NCBI RefSeq assembly: GCF_003590095.1
Contig: NC_039484.1
Location: 1,054,001-1,118,000 of the forward strand
Direction: 5' to 3'
Length of the DNA stretch: 64,000 nucleotides
DNA from: Trichoplusia ni
Taxonomy: Eukaryota; Arthropoda; Insecta; Lepidoptera; Noctuidae
Shown here: piece by piece, positions 35,001-45,665 of the stretch
How the letters are laid out: each line of letters starts with the position of its first letter
Position numbering within the stretch: position 1 is the first letter of the stretch
Program-made: the position numbers and the translations under genes
Notes under the pieces: model-generated
What the model saw: only the letters and a program-made list of their open reading frames with translations
Databases searched by the model: none
What the model was told of the DNA's origin: nothing

Positions 35001-38000
35001 GATACCCGCTTCCCACAACGCAACCTCACCATACAGACCCATTCTGAACTAGGTATATACTCATACCTATCTGTTTTGTGCTCCTGCTGAGAATGTATTG
35101 ATCTGTTTTCCTTATCTTGCCCAACCGCCACAACCTCGTGTGTTTACCACATACTTAATGTTGGTATGTAGAAAACATTGAATGTTTTTTAATCATTTAA
35201 TATAAGACCCATGAAGGTATTTATAATTTACCTGATGTTATTTAATGCAAGGTCAATTAAAAAAAACTACTTTTTGTTCTTTGGCTATTTTGAAAATTAG
35301 TCCTTTTCGTCAAATTTTTCGTTAAACATCGATTTTTCACAATTTGATTCCTACTTTAATCACCGGAAGAATAGATTTCAAGTTATCTGGAATACAAAGA
35401 GATCTCTTATAAATTCATAGCTACTATTTAATATTCAAAAACCATCTGCTGCTATCTTTTAAATTTATTTATTTTACATTTATATACCAAATATTACTAA
35501 TTGAATACTAACGAAAATTGAGACTGATTGAAAACTGAAGAAAATCATTATTTCTAAATATTTTACATCTAAATTTAACAATACCTTTCAACAATCATGA
35601 ATTCAAGCAATATATTATCTATGTGTAACTGGCGTGATCCAATACATTCTCATCACAAAAAGATACGTTTTCTGAAATGTTAGGAAATCACTTCGTTTTT
35701 CATCACAACGCGCACCGCGGCCGGATGTTGGGTAGCTTTGCGAAAAAACTAATATCCCATTTATGTTTTATCCCTCGCTGTAGGTAGATAGGTCCTTAAC
35801 AAAACGGTGCGTTTCTCAAACTGAAGGGCTTATCGTTTTATAGTAAGTAGTGTATGAGTAGATAACGGCTACTAACCTTGGTACCTTGGTACTTAATAGC
35901 CGCGATATTTTTTGAGAATAGCAGTTTTCGGTTGGTGTATGAAATTGAAATATTTTTATAAAATGTATGAATTTTTTGCAAGTTTATTTTGCGACCTCTT
36001 TGATTATTTGTAATCTTAGTTAAAATGACTTTTTATCATTCCTAATCTAATATATTTTGTAATGTTTAATGAAAATGTAAAAATGATGTCATTTTTACAT
36101 TTTCATTAAATAAATAGATAAATAAAAAATAACCTATAAAATTAAACGTAAATGTATTTTAATGCGGAAGGGAATGTGTCTTTCAATTATAGTCAAATTT
36201 TAAAAGCCTTTATCTTTGTAAATAAAGAATAAACACAAATACTTAAGAAAAAACCTAAGTCTAGTCTATGATATAACTTGCAATGCTTGAAAATAAACTT
36301 CATTTTACATCGAATAACAAATTAAACAACTTTGAGAAACGCCGATAGGAAATACCTACATAATATATATTTTGGATAGGGTGGGCTCACTAACTGTTAG
36401 GTATAGGGTATATCGGTTTATTTATATGGAGAGTGCGTACGGAGGGCGCCCCGCCCCTCCCCCTCTGCCCGGGAGGAGGGTGAGAGGGAGGCACTCCACC
36501 CTCTCCCTCTAATCAGCTCTAATCACCATATCAAACGACGCACGCTTTCATTCCCGTTGACAACACACAGATTAGGGGCTCGTGTGTTTTGTCCATTGTT
36601 TTATATCTATGTACATTTATATACCGCTTCCCCGGCTTGAGATATAAAGCTTGGATGTTCTTCGTTACACGAGGGGTTCAAAACTATGAACTTGCAAACA
36701 GGCAGGCAAGATTTACCGTTTACCAAGAAAGCTTTACAGAACGATCTCTCCGGAAAAGTTCTGAATATAACAAGAAGGTTTTAATCCTGCCCGCTCATGC
36801 CTTCACACACTAGACAAAAATGACAGTAAAAAATATACGACTTTTGTTTTATTAAAAACCTAGATCAAGTTTTTGTAAACTTCAATCATTGATATTAGGT
36901 ATATTAAAAAACCCATATATCAATGGCTTCAAGTATTAAACAGTTTCTGAGAGATGAAACCCAGAGTGTCCCAGAAAATTTAGTTTCAATAAATCACCAT
37001 GTCACCATGATTGTCAATTCAAAATCAGACTAATTGCAACCTTATTTTCTTCCCACTAGGTGTGGTTTCAAAACCGTCGCGCGAAGTATCGTAAGCAGGA
37101 AAAGCAGCTTCAGAAAGCATTGGCACCGGCTGTGCTGCCGGGCTGCAACGGTATGATGCGGAACATACAGGGCTACCGGGGATACCAGCCTTATCCACAC
37201 CCCAACACCATCAATCGGTACCCACAGGTAAATACAATGAGTATTAATTATTTTTTTCATGATCCACAGCGGCTTCTCGATTCTAATAGACTATACTCCT
37301 TTCTTTAAAATCACAATAGTCTTTCTTAATCCAACCATACGTTTCAAACGCCTTAAGTCCTAAGTACCATCGCACAAGGGACAACGCAAATCTCATAAAC
37401 TCGACATTTATTATTATTTTTCGCCTTCGTTTGTCGCAAGTACCTAAATTAGGTTACCATGGTCAACATCCTCTCTAGCCAAGAAACGCTCAAATGGTTT
37501 TAGAGGAGAAAGTCACCTAACTAATACTATCTCCATACATTCGGACGAGGTAAGATAAGTTAATCACATAAAGATAAATCATTTCTACCAACAGTTACTC
37601 CATATAGACTGCACCAAATACGAGTGTGTTTAGGCCTACCCCTCTAAGCTATAATGAACTAAAAACATATACTGTTTGTACATGTTTTGCCACAATTTGT
37701 AGGCTCATTACCATACGGTGCTAATCAGTGTCTGTGATTACGGCGTAATGGGATTGTGCGCTCGCACCGACTGACCGACGAAAATAATGCAAATACCAGC
37801 CGCAGGTTCCAATAATTTTGGAATTGCAGAAATAAATGTATCATGTGTCTAGCTATGTAGGTCGGTTAGGATTATGTGCACGCAGATTTATCATGACACG
37901 TTGGCTTGATTACAGTTCTAACTGTAGTTGATATTAACTTATGTCCGAAATTATATCGACGCCTATCGTAAATCGTAAATTATATCTAATTTATCTGATG

Positions 38001-41000
38001 TTTTTATAAATTACACAAGTATCCGTGCATAGTGTGGCCAGGGAAGATGTTTACGACAATCTACTGAGTAGATATAGTTACATTTGTGCAAAAGAAAGAG
38101 AAAATCGCTTTTAAAACTTGCCAGCTTTTACTTCGCACAAATCACAATAAAATAACAATAACTTTTAAAACAGTGCTAACCATTGCCGCCGCGTTCGGCG
38201 ACCTAACGTAATTTCACACCGCTATCCCATTAACGGAAGTGTTAATCGGTATAAAACATAAAGCCGCGGATTAATTTACGCGATTAACATAAAACAGGGC
38301 GGGAAAAATCATTATGTTCACAGCGTACTGCGTGCTGGTAATGAGATGACGAGATTGCGTCACAGTCCGATGATAATATACTTTTGTACAGCCGCTTTGG
38401 TTTTGCGTGCACTTTGCTATCATTAAAATGAGGCTGTTTTTAATTGACTTTATTAAGGCGGAAAATATTCGACTGTTTCTACTGTCGAGCTACTTGAAAA
38501 TTGTTGATCCTCAAATTTGATTTTTCGGTACGAAATCTGGATTGACATAGCAATAATTGGCTATAAGAAATGTATAAGAATCTATGAAAGAGTAATCATT
38601 GTTTGTCGAGTTGCGCTTGTTTTTTTCTTTCTGTACATTTTTAACTTTTGAAGTTTCTTGCCAGTTGTCGGTTCTTCTTCAGAGGAATGACATTTTCCAA
38701 AATCGGAACCCAGAGTCATTTTAGCTTCAGGCAAAGCATTCGATTGAATCACAAATGCTTGTCCCGAATCTAGGTGTCTGTGTGCGTGTGACTTGAATGT
38801 TTGAGATACATCCTAGCGACACAAGGTTCAAATTTCATAATTTTTTAAAAGTGAATTTTCATTTAAATCTAGCATAAAAAATGGATCAATAATTTTATTG
38901 CAACTCAAACAACAAAAAAAAATCCGCAAGATTTCAAACTTTAGTCCCTTAAACTAACCTATTTTTTCCCTACAGCACCACGGCAGTTATGAAGAGTTGC
39001 AGAAGGATATATTCTCGTTATCTCAGATGGGCGGCGGCTCGTACCCCATGCCGCAAGGGTTCTCCATGGGACACGGCGCCAACATGAGCGCCGTCGGCAT
39101 GCGACAAGATACTATGGGTGAGTCACTTTATATTTAGGTACTTAGTTCGGGTTTTAATTTTAGTAGTGAAACCTAACATTATGTAAGAGTGTATTGACTT
39201 TATTATATAATGTTTGGTACAGTCAAAAATGGTATTGTTTTGAAAAATGGGTTCCAACTTATATTTAAATATCCTGATATTTAAATAACCATTTTTAGAT
39301 CTTCGTTTTGAAATGACTGACAAGATTACTAAATGTCTAGCTACTTATTAAAAGATAAAGGAGTCTAAAACATATCATAAATATAATTAAGTGATTTCCT
39401 TATTCTTATATTTCTGTGTGTGTATAATGCTTGCGTTTTCGGGACTACAGGTAAGTTAACTAAGGGTGTTTATTTCTAATAGAATATAATAAAGTAAATA
39501 TTACAACGCGGCGTAGAGTTGACGACAAAAAGGCACAGAAAAGTCCCGTAGTTAACAAAATAATGTCCGAAGAATCAAAGCATAAACCCCGTAAACCAAC
39601 AAAGCTAACGCAAGCATACTAAAACACTGTTTCACATTTTCATATAACAAATTACTATAACAGCTATAAGACCTAAAATGTAAGTTTATAGCGTAAAACA
39701 AAAAGCGGTAGACGTCGAGCGCGGCAGCTTTCATCAAGTTTCTATTAGAGCCGTCAAGGCAATTATAAAGTTGGCTGGAGCGAAGATGATGCCTCGTTTT
39801 TATACAAATATCCCTTGTAATAATGGGAAAACTTGCTCCTAGCCACGCTCAGTCCCGACAGATGATCTCGAAAGAAAAAAAAAACTTGATTACAATTTAT
39901 TAATATCACCGCTCTGGTTTTTATTATGCTTTATTTGAATGGGGTTAGAGTTGTGAGAAATGGTGGTAAAGAATGTTATTATGAAAGGTCGCTCCGTTGA
40001 AATGTTTTTTTTTAGGTGTTTAAAAAATCCCACGTTACAAAAACAGTAACCGTACTTTAAATGATGCCTAATAAACGTAGTGAAACATCATTTCATAAAG
40101 TTTATCACGTTATTCATTTTTCTATTAGGCTGTGTTAAAAAAATACAAGTCACAACTCAACATTATCTAAAAAAAAAACATTACACGTAAGTAGTCAATA
40201 TGTGGATTGCAATGTTTCAAATTTTGAGCAAAATCGAATAAACGAATATAGGCGAAATCAATTTAAGTTTCCTAACCATGACGCTGGATCAATGCGAGTA
40301 AAACCGCGGCCCGCGGTTAGTGTTTACAAACTTGAAGACGTGTGTTCTCTTATTGATTGGACCTTGAGTATGCGGCCGGAGATTATTAATTTGCCAAGAT
40401 TAACTCCACACCTACCAACATAACCTTATATTCGAAACTAATGTTATTAACCATAGTCACCGGAACGCGTCGATAAAATAGAAAGTTTTATAAATATTTA
40501 CGTAAAATTAACCTCTTTTCTATCAAGTCACGTATTTTAATAACATACTTGAGTAAAAATAAAGAAAGGAAAAAATACATACTAACAACAAATAAATCTC
40601 AGAAATTATGTGATTATATTTTCCGTATCACAATCCAATTACTACACTAGAGTAGAATCGAAAAAAAAAACCTTAACGCGATAAACCGTGAAATACGAGG
40701 CGGCCGCGGGCGCAAAGATTCCTGCGTAAAAAACTCGGCAAGTAATGGAAGCGAGGCATCGTACCGTAGATATTCTAATAAGAAAATTTCCACTACATTT
40801 ACTTTGGCGGGCGTCCTCGCGGCGTCTTGGCAAATATCTTATTTCCTGCGGCGAGATTGCATCTGGAGAAAACGCGAGGGTCGATTCAGTACCTCACTAT
40901 TTGCTGCCCTGCCCTCCTCTTCGTATATCGCTACTCTATATACAGTTATGTACTTCGGGGCACGGACTACGGGCCAAACGTGCGCGTAGCGCTACGAGCT

Positions 41001-41372
41001 TGCTACGAGCTCTTGTCGACTGTAAATTATCGTTGTTCAATTCGACTTGAAATGTATCTTTATTTTATGATGTTTCTTTTATTAGAACTTTGGTAAATAG
41101 CAACTAACGAGATACTTTAGGATTGTATAATCATTGTAAATATTTTACTTCAGGTAAGTATGGTCCAAGCGAGAAAAAGAGAATGTTTAATTTGATAAGT
41201 ATGGGTATTTTTGTGTGTACTATATAACAACTTTATTTTGACCTATTTATTTCCATCACCAGGTATGAGCGCTGAGGACGAATGGTACAACAAGTCGTTG
41301 TCCGCGCTGCGGATGAACAGCGGTCACCACGCGAATCTGGCGGCAGCGCCGATGCTGCAGTACCAGACCTAA
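20076..41372 (+). CDS. Prop: Paired-like homeobox transcription factor, Prop1/UNC-42 family, complete
   Basis: Six coding exons: 20076-20598, 31988-32154, 32792-32899, 37060-37227, 38976-39117, 41263-41372. All are GT-AG with consistent phases (1,0,0,0,1), giving 405 residues. The homeodomain is residues 221-280 with introns after homeodomain positions 10 and 46, the classic PRD-class site. It has Q50 and WFQN at 48-51. The start RRRHRTTFTQEQLAELE, TKLNEARIQVWFQ and the tail AKYRKQEKQL match vertebrate PROP1 and nematode UNC-42 better than Phox2, Otp, Rax or aristaless. The C-terminus has a short conserved motif around DEWYNKSLSALRMN, placed like an OAR helix. The nuclear DNA-binding role is known for the family; UNC-42 specifies neuron identity. 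Translation may instead start at Met94 (20355, context ATCATGG), because residues 1-93 are low-complexity. See the finding on the sequence after the stop. Confidence 0.9.
21440..21495. repeat. Perfect 25-bp inverted repeat (foldback hairpin)
   Basis: Arms 21440-21464 and 21471-21495 are exact reverse complements (GGAATCTACGATTTTGCTCT at the outer end) with a six-A loop. Perfect arms in otherwise drifting intron DNA imply a recent origin or constraint. Confidence 0.9.
22324..22573 (+). mobile_element. Non-autonomous Helitron-like element, copy 2
   Basis: Starts TCTATATTAATATATAAAGC after an A and ends CAACAGCTAG before a T, in the same orientation and family as 17063-17319. About 250 bp, non-coding, inside Prop intron 1. 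Confidence 0.75.
24670..24770. promoter_or_regulatory. GC-rich intronic island with a CRE
   Basis: A C-rich patch inside AT-rich Prop intron 1. It begins with GCTGACGTCATGAA, containing the full palindromic CRE TGACGTCA, and continues with CCCC-rich runs. It is a candidate enhancer, by base composition and motif only. Confidence 0.3.
26098..27053 (-). CDS. Unrecognised secreted protein, nested antisense in Prop intron 1, complete
   Basis: Two exons on the minus strand, 27053-27011 and 26744-26098, joined in phase 1 by a GT-AG intron (donor G|GTAAG, acceptor TTTCAG). They encode 229 residues. The first exon starts MESFHIIFHVLVITG, and the splice completes a signal peptide ending near residue 23. 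The mature part is rich in Pro, Asn, Ile and Thr (residues 24-115). A charged helix or coiled coil of Lys, Glu and Arg follows (about 119-153), then a Lys-rich polar tail ending YFIDT. There is no Cys pattern, no transmembrane segment after the signal and no domain I recognise. A TATA-like TATAAAG lies about 200 bp upstream on the minus strand (near 27255). It sits inside an intron of the homeobox gene on the opposite strand. Extracellular location is inferred; function is unknown. Not obviously a transposon product. Confidence 0.75.
29950..30070. promoter_or_regulatory. Candidate enhancer with homeodomain and CTCF-like sites
   Basis: Contains AGATGGCGC (29994-30002), matching the insect CTCF core. 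It then has a cluster of homeodomain-type cores: TAATTAGGGAATTA (30020-30033) and CCTAATGACATG shortly after. It lies in Prop intron 1, about 2 kb before the homeobox exons. The evidence is motif density only. Confidence 0.35.
30678..30838 (+). repeat. Local duplication, copy A (Prop intron 1)
   Basis: A 161-bp block starting AAGGTAAAGTGATTATGTCG and ending GTGAACTACTTTTT. It is about 90-95% identical by eye to 32330-32490, in direct orientation. No terminal inverted repeats or coding capacity. The two copies bracket exon 2, which encodes the start of the homeodomain. Confidence 0.85.
31795..31935 (+). repeat. Dispersed repeat tail (CAACCGACTTC type)
   Basis: Starts TTTCAACCGACTTCATAAAG and contains GTTAGCTCAGAACTCCGAAC and ATCAACCGATTTTATTGA. 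These blocks recur widely in lepidopteran introns as diverged transposon-derived sequence. It ends about 50 bp before Prop exon 2. Confidence 0.45.
32330..32490 (+). repeat. Local duplication, copy B (Prop intron 2)
   Basis: Direct repeat of 30678-30838 with a handful of substitutions and one or two small indels. It begins about 175 bp after exon 2. Its twin is on the other side of the exon. Confidence 0.85.
34180..34540. promoter_or_regulatory. CpG-rich intronic island, possible alternative promoter or enhancer
   Basis: A CpG-dense stretch inside an AT-rich intron. It holds overlapping ACGTCGACGTCG motifs near 34360, a TATA-like GATATAAAAATAC at about 34400 and a G-rich run (GGCGGGGGGGCGGGG) just after. 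TATA followed by CpG-rich DNA resembles the main promoter at 19780-20075. A transcript from here would carry only exons 4-6 and lack an intact homeodomain. Confidence 0.35.
36065..36110. repeat. Perfect 22-bp inverted repeat with 2-nt loop
   Basis: Arms 36065-36086 and 36089-36110 are exact reverse complements (outer bases TTTAATGAAAATG), separated by TG. It is a cruciform- or hairpin-capable foldback in Prop intron 3. Confidence 0.9.
36430..36530. promoter_or_regulatory. GC/CT-rich block with tandem TAATC homeodomain sites
   Basis: A GC-rich then CT-rich stretch ends in two direct copies of CTCTAATCA (36507-36515 and 36517-36525). TAATC is the Bicoid/Otx/Pitx-type (K50) homeodomain core. 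It lies about 530 bp before Prop exon 4. Confidence 0.35.
38225..38292. promoter_or_regulatory. Homeodomain-site cluster in Prop intron 4
   Basis: Four TAA/ATTA-type cores in under 70 bp (CCATTAACGG, GTTAATCGG, GGATTAATTT, CGATTAACAT) in a locally GC-raised context. It is a possible autoregulatory or neural enhancer, by motif density only. Confidence 0.3.
38690..38840 (+). repeat. SINE-like body fragment
   Basis: Shares CGAATCTAGGTGTCTGTGTG and TGACTTGAATGTTTGAGA with the element at 16561-16790. Lies in Prop intron 4 and ends about 135 bp before exon 5. Confidence 0.5.
40680..41030. other. GC-raised segment of Prop intron 5
   Basis: Higher GC than its surroundings, with a direct repeat of GCTACGAGCT near 40990-41010 and several overlapping short open frames on both strands. 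None has splice sites or recognisable content, so I treat it as non-coding and possibly regulatory. Confidence 0.3.
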
Positions 41373-42186
41373 TCGTTGCTACACGGCGCCGATTACTCGC
41401 CGGCGCCGGCGCACGACTACGCGCCCCCGTAGTCGGCGTAGCACTATGCGAAGTAACGTGACGCGTGGAAACGTCGCATAACTACAGTGGTTTTATTGTT
41501 AGGTGCAAGTGATTTTATAGCTACAGCACGTTGTCATGGCAACGGAACTTATTTGGTGTTTTTTCTTCAGTGTCTATTTTAAGAACGGATGCAAGAACAA
41601 CACTGATTGATTAAAAAAATGTCGTTCTTTTGTGTTATGATGTCTTTAAAATGTGAAATGAAAAGAATAACTCAGTTAAAAGTCGTTTATAAATACGTAG
41701 ATCGTTGCGTATTGAAACGTTTTGCCGAATAGAACTAAGCACTGATTTTCTGCACAAACACTCATATGAAATAGTCATGTACTATTTGGCAAAACGATAA
41801 TTCTTCCACATACTTGTATTTTCATTTTACAAACCAGTGATTTATTATTTCAGCTTAAAAAGGAAATAATTCACCTCGGTAAAATGAAATACCGATGAGC
41901 CATGCAAAACAGGTTAAGCCGCCGAATAATTAATCATTGTAAAGTTACGGCCCGGAATACATGCAAACGACTTGAAATGTCATCAATATTTTCGACTTCC
42001 AGATTTTAAACACTTTATACCAAATGTTTTTTTTATCTTTTATGATCACTACTATCCACATAACAAATGTAGGTGTTTCTATGGCTATGACTACAGCCTT
42101 CTGTAAAGTATAAACAACATAAAATTAAAATCTTCAGCCTGAATTTTATAGGTCAACATCGCAATTATAGTTCTAACTAACCTTAA

Positions 42187-42257
42187 CCTTAAGCATCATG
42201 CATCAGGGCAATGTATCATGCATTATTATGTATGATACATTGCCATCATGCTTAAGG
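42187..42257. repeat. Imperfect 3' UTR hairpin
   Basis: The inner arms GGCAATGTATCAT and ATGATACATTGCC are perfect complements. The outer arms CCTTAAGCATCATG and ATCATGCTTAAGG pair imperfectly around a short bulge. The loop is about 12 nt. The shape resembles a foldback element or a pre-miRNA-like stem. Confidence 0.7.
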
Positions 42258-42550
42258 CTTATTCTGATTCATTCATTTTCCATGCTCGTGATTTAAATAC
42301 TTACAGAGTCGTGTTTTTTTATAGCAGCTTTCATGAGATAATTTATACTTAAATGTTGCAACGGTTTCATCGATTTCTTGATCAGGATTGCAAGACTAAT
42401 TTCGGACCCAACCGGAGTTGGAGAACGACGTAAAATTAATCTTATTTTTGAACAATGGTAAAACTATGACCACTTTTAAATCGGAAGCCATTTATATTTT
42501 ATGCATTAACTCTTATAAAATACATGTCCATACATATTAAACACACATTA

Positions 42551-42725
42551 TCCCTACTAATAATGTAAATGTGAATGTAAGTTTGTTTGTTACGCTTTGT
42601 CATGACACTACACATGTTCTTGGAGGTATTGGAATATAACATAGGGTTTGTTTCAATCGACTAAAAAAAACAGGATTATGCCTATAGCGATATCTCACAC
42701 GGGCGAAGCCGCGGGCTACCGCTAG
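42551..42725 (+). mobile_element. Non-autonomous Helitron-like element, different subfamily
   Basis: Begins TCCCTACTAATAATGTAAAT after an A and ends GGGCTACCGCTAG before a T, with GGGCGAAGCCGCGGGC near the end. The middle is shortened. Its ends resemble, but differ from, the copies at 17063 and 22324. Confidence 0.7.
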
Positions 42726-45665
42726 TATCATAAGATACAACCATTATAAGGGAGTAGCGAGTCATTCATGAATGAATATTAATGTTCGGAACGTGCGTGA
42801 CGAACGGCTGTGATGCGTCTGTTTCCACCATACTAAAAATATTTTCTAAACTATTAAAAAGAAAGTCACATGTTGATACGGAATTCTATCGAATTGCGTG
42901 CACTCCGATGTGTTTAGTCTATACATAGGTACAAATAGTGTTTTAATTTATTAAGTGATGTTTGTTTGAGAATATGCGTAAATTGTGTATGCTAGTCATA
43001 TTGTACAGACATTTTAAATCCTAAGATAATTAATTAATGTATTTTCTTGATCGTTGTATTTATTGAGGTAAATACCAGACCTTTATGTCTTTGACAGCTT
43101 TATTGTTTATTTTTTTGAAATAATCTAACTCTTTTCTTCTTCCTAAAAAAACATTATTTGTGAGAGCAAAGAGTAAAACAGGTATTTTCTTAACGACCAT
43201 ATTAGCTACTTAAACTTTGACATTTAAATCGTGATGTGTTTCCATTTCACAATTATCTTTCAACTTTCTGCTCGAATAAAGCTACATCACTTAATATTAT
43301 AAAGGTTAAGAAGATACTGTAAACGAAATAACACCCACGTTGGATTCTTGTTGACATTTTCGTCCAAGTCTTTCTAAGAACTCTGGGACGTTAAATCTCT
43401 ACGGGCATGTCATTGTACTGAACACATTTATAGTACATTGTATGTGTCTTATTAAGTTTAATGTACTTTGTTTTTATCATAGTCATTATTCTAGCAATTG
43501 CAAGTATTTTTATTTAACATCTAACGCTAGGCGAAAATATGGGAAATTTCGTCGCAATACATAGACATGAAATGAGTAGGTAATGCTTCCATTCATTCAG
43601 ATTGATTATCCCGAAACATATCGATACCTGCAGATGTTCATTCGTTTAAAAGTAGAAAAAAGGTTTGTTTTTAATAGAGCTGTCAAAGTCTAAAGAGTTA
43701 TCAACATTGCAATATAGCCTGTTGTAAATATAAATTGGTTCCGCATGATAATTTTCTAAGGTGTTAACAGCTCAACGATATCGTAATGTTACCTAGATAC
43801 TATTGTTTAGTCAAATTTTAATATAAGCGGCCATTTTCATTACATTTAAACAGAGTAAAGCCAAAGATTGCTAGTCAAACTCATACACATTTATCAACAC
43901 AATTTGATCTCATAGTAACTTATTATAGACGTAAAATAAAATGAATATAATAATTGTCATTGTTTCGGCTTTTGTACAAAAACAAATTTATATCAATTAA
44001 GACTGTTTTGAAGGATTTCTATTTCCAATCAATGGCCATACTGTGCATTTTAATGTAAATATATTATGTAAGGAAACTTGTCTAATACAACATGTGTAAA
44101 ATGAAATAAATTGTCTAAAATGTAACACTGTTTTAATTTAATACAATAGAACACAGATATACCCTGGCACTTTTCCCTAGGCATCGAAAGATGAAAACGG
44201 AAATATGTAATCTGTAACTAGCTCCTCTCAGTAATAAAAATCATTATAAGACCTTATTTTAAAGAATGTCTCGAAACTCAAGTCGAGAAAAAAAAATCAA
44301 CATGTCTTTAGAGGAAATAAAATGTATAACAATACAAAGATACATCATAATTATACAATGAAAGATGATTAATCAACAAGAAACGTTCCAAAATATCCAA
44401 ATATCCTTAATCGCTCACATTACTTCAGAGTCTACGGGAGAGTTTTCAGTAGGCTTTGGGATTCCCAATAATTTTAAATCCCGGAATACGTATCAGCCTA
44501 CGTCCTAATTTTTATTTTAGTAGAAAATTTAAAACGCTACTTGTTCAGTACGATCACACGCCAAAAGAACTTAGCTCTCTAGGTGCACTATCTAGATCAC
44601 TCTCCGAAAAACTAATATAATGTAAACTGGCTTTAGCAAATAGAGTTTCTATCCAAATTCATCAATCCAACCCAAGTCCATTTAATTGAAAACCATTTGA
44701 GATAACACGAATATCATAATACCAAGCTATCAAGTTTGAGATTCATTGATGAAGGTTACACAGTAAAAGGAAGAGCAATCTTTATAAAATCTTATTCGAT
44801 TCTATTCTGATCGACATAAAGTTTGTGGTTACAACCGTATCGTATTCTCATGTACTTAGTACAATCAGGATTAAAGGCAACAAAGTGAGACTTCATCATA
44901 CATCTGATCAAGGAGAAAAACTCGTTCAGATTTCATGATGCGGATGAGAAATCAAAATATAACGCGCAAACCAATGCATTAAGGTGGAATCTCTGTGCGT
45001 CAAGGAGATCCTAAATACATTCAGGCTTGTTTATTTCGAAATGCAAATGGTCAGCAGCAATCCAATCGAGATATAATAAATGTTCGTTTCCACACTACTT
45101 GTACAAGTAAAAGAGTCACATTAGGAAAGGACTGAAAAAGTAACATAGAAAGGAAGAAGCAAAATAAATTTCCCCTAAAAGAAGAATCTACACATCTGCA
45201 TCGTACAGAAACGCTTTTTCAATTACATTATTTACCTAAGCCCTAAATGTATTTAGGTTAGGTTATTGTGAAATAATGATTGATGACAACATTCCCATCT
45301 CGATATTTGTTTCTTCGAAATCTACTTAAACCCAATTCAAAAGAGACACATAAGACGAAAAGACAGCAGCCAAAACACCAAAAAGACAAATCGTAAAGAT
45401 CACTGCACTAATCCTCGTCACGTCAATAACAATCGAAGTTCTAAGTACAGTTCGATTTGAAGCGATCATAAAATGCAGATCGGTGACGTCGCACCCTTAT
45501 GGAGATAACGCGTTAAATGATACACACCATAAGTCTCACAATAGACAAGTATAGAAGATAGAAGACAAATAAAGTCAGAAAGGAAAATAAATAATTACCA
45601 CCAAAACAAGACACATCATAGAAAAATTGTACCTCTGTACCATATCAACAGTACCCACCTAAGTC

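Larger units (their letters stand above)
32900..37059 (+). other. Prop intron 3 (4.2 kb) with GC-rich islands
   Basis: Splits the homeodomain between positions 46 and 47. It contains a CTCF-like core (33697-33705), a CpG-rich island (about 34180-34540), a perfect hairpin (36065-36110) and a CT/GC-rich block with tandem TAATCA sites (about 36430-36530). No extra exon is needed or seen. Confidence 0.7.
41373..45660 (+). other. Prop 3' UTR and convergent intergenic DNA
   Basis: The first 84 nt after the stop remain coding-like. Beyond that the DNA is AT-rich. Candidate AATAAA signals for Prop lie at 43275-43280, 43937-43942 and near 44105. A hairpin is at 42187-42257 and a Helitron-like fragment at 42551-42725. 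A TTTATT (AATAAA on the minus strand) at 45030-45035 could end the CFAP61 transcript. No other gene was seen. Confidence 0.5.

Noticed and set aside
40642..41096. Overlapping open frames of 60-100 codons in Prop intron 5
   Set aside because: Several frames are open at once because the GC-raised segment has few stops; none has coding signals.
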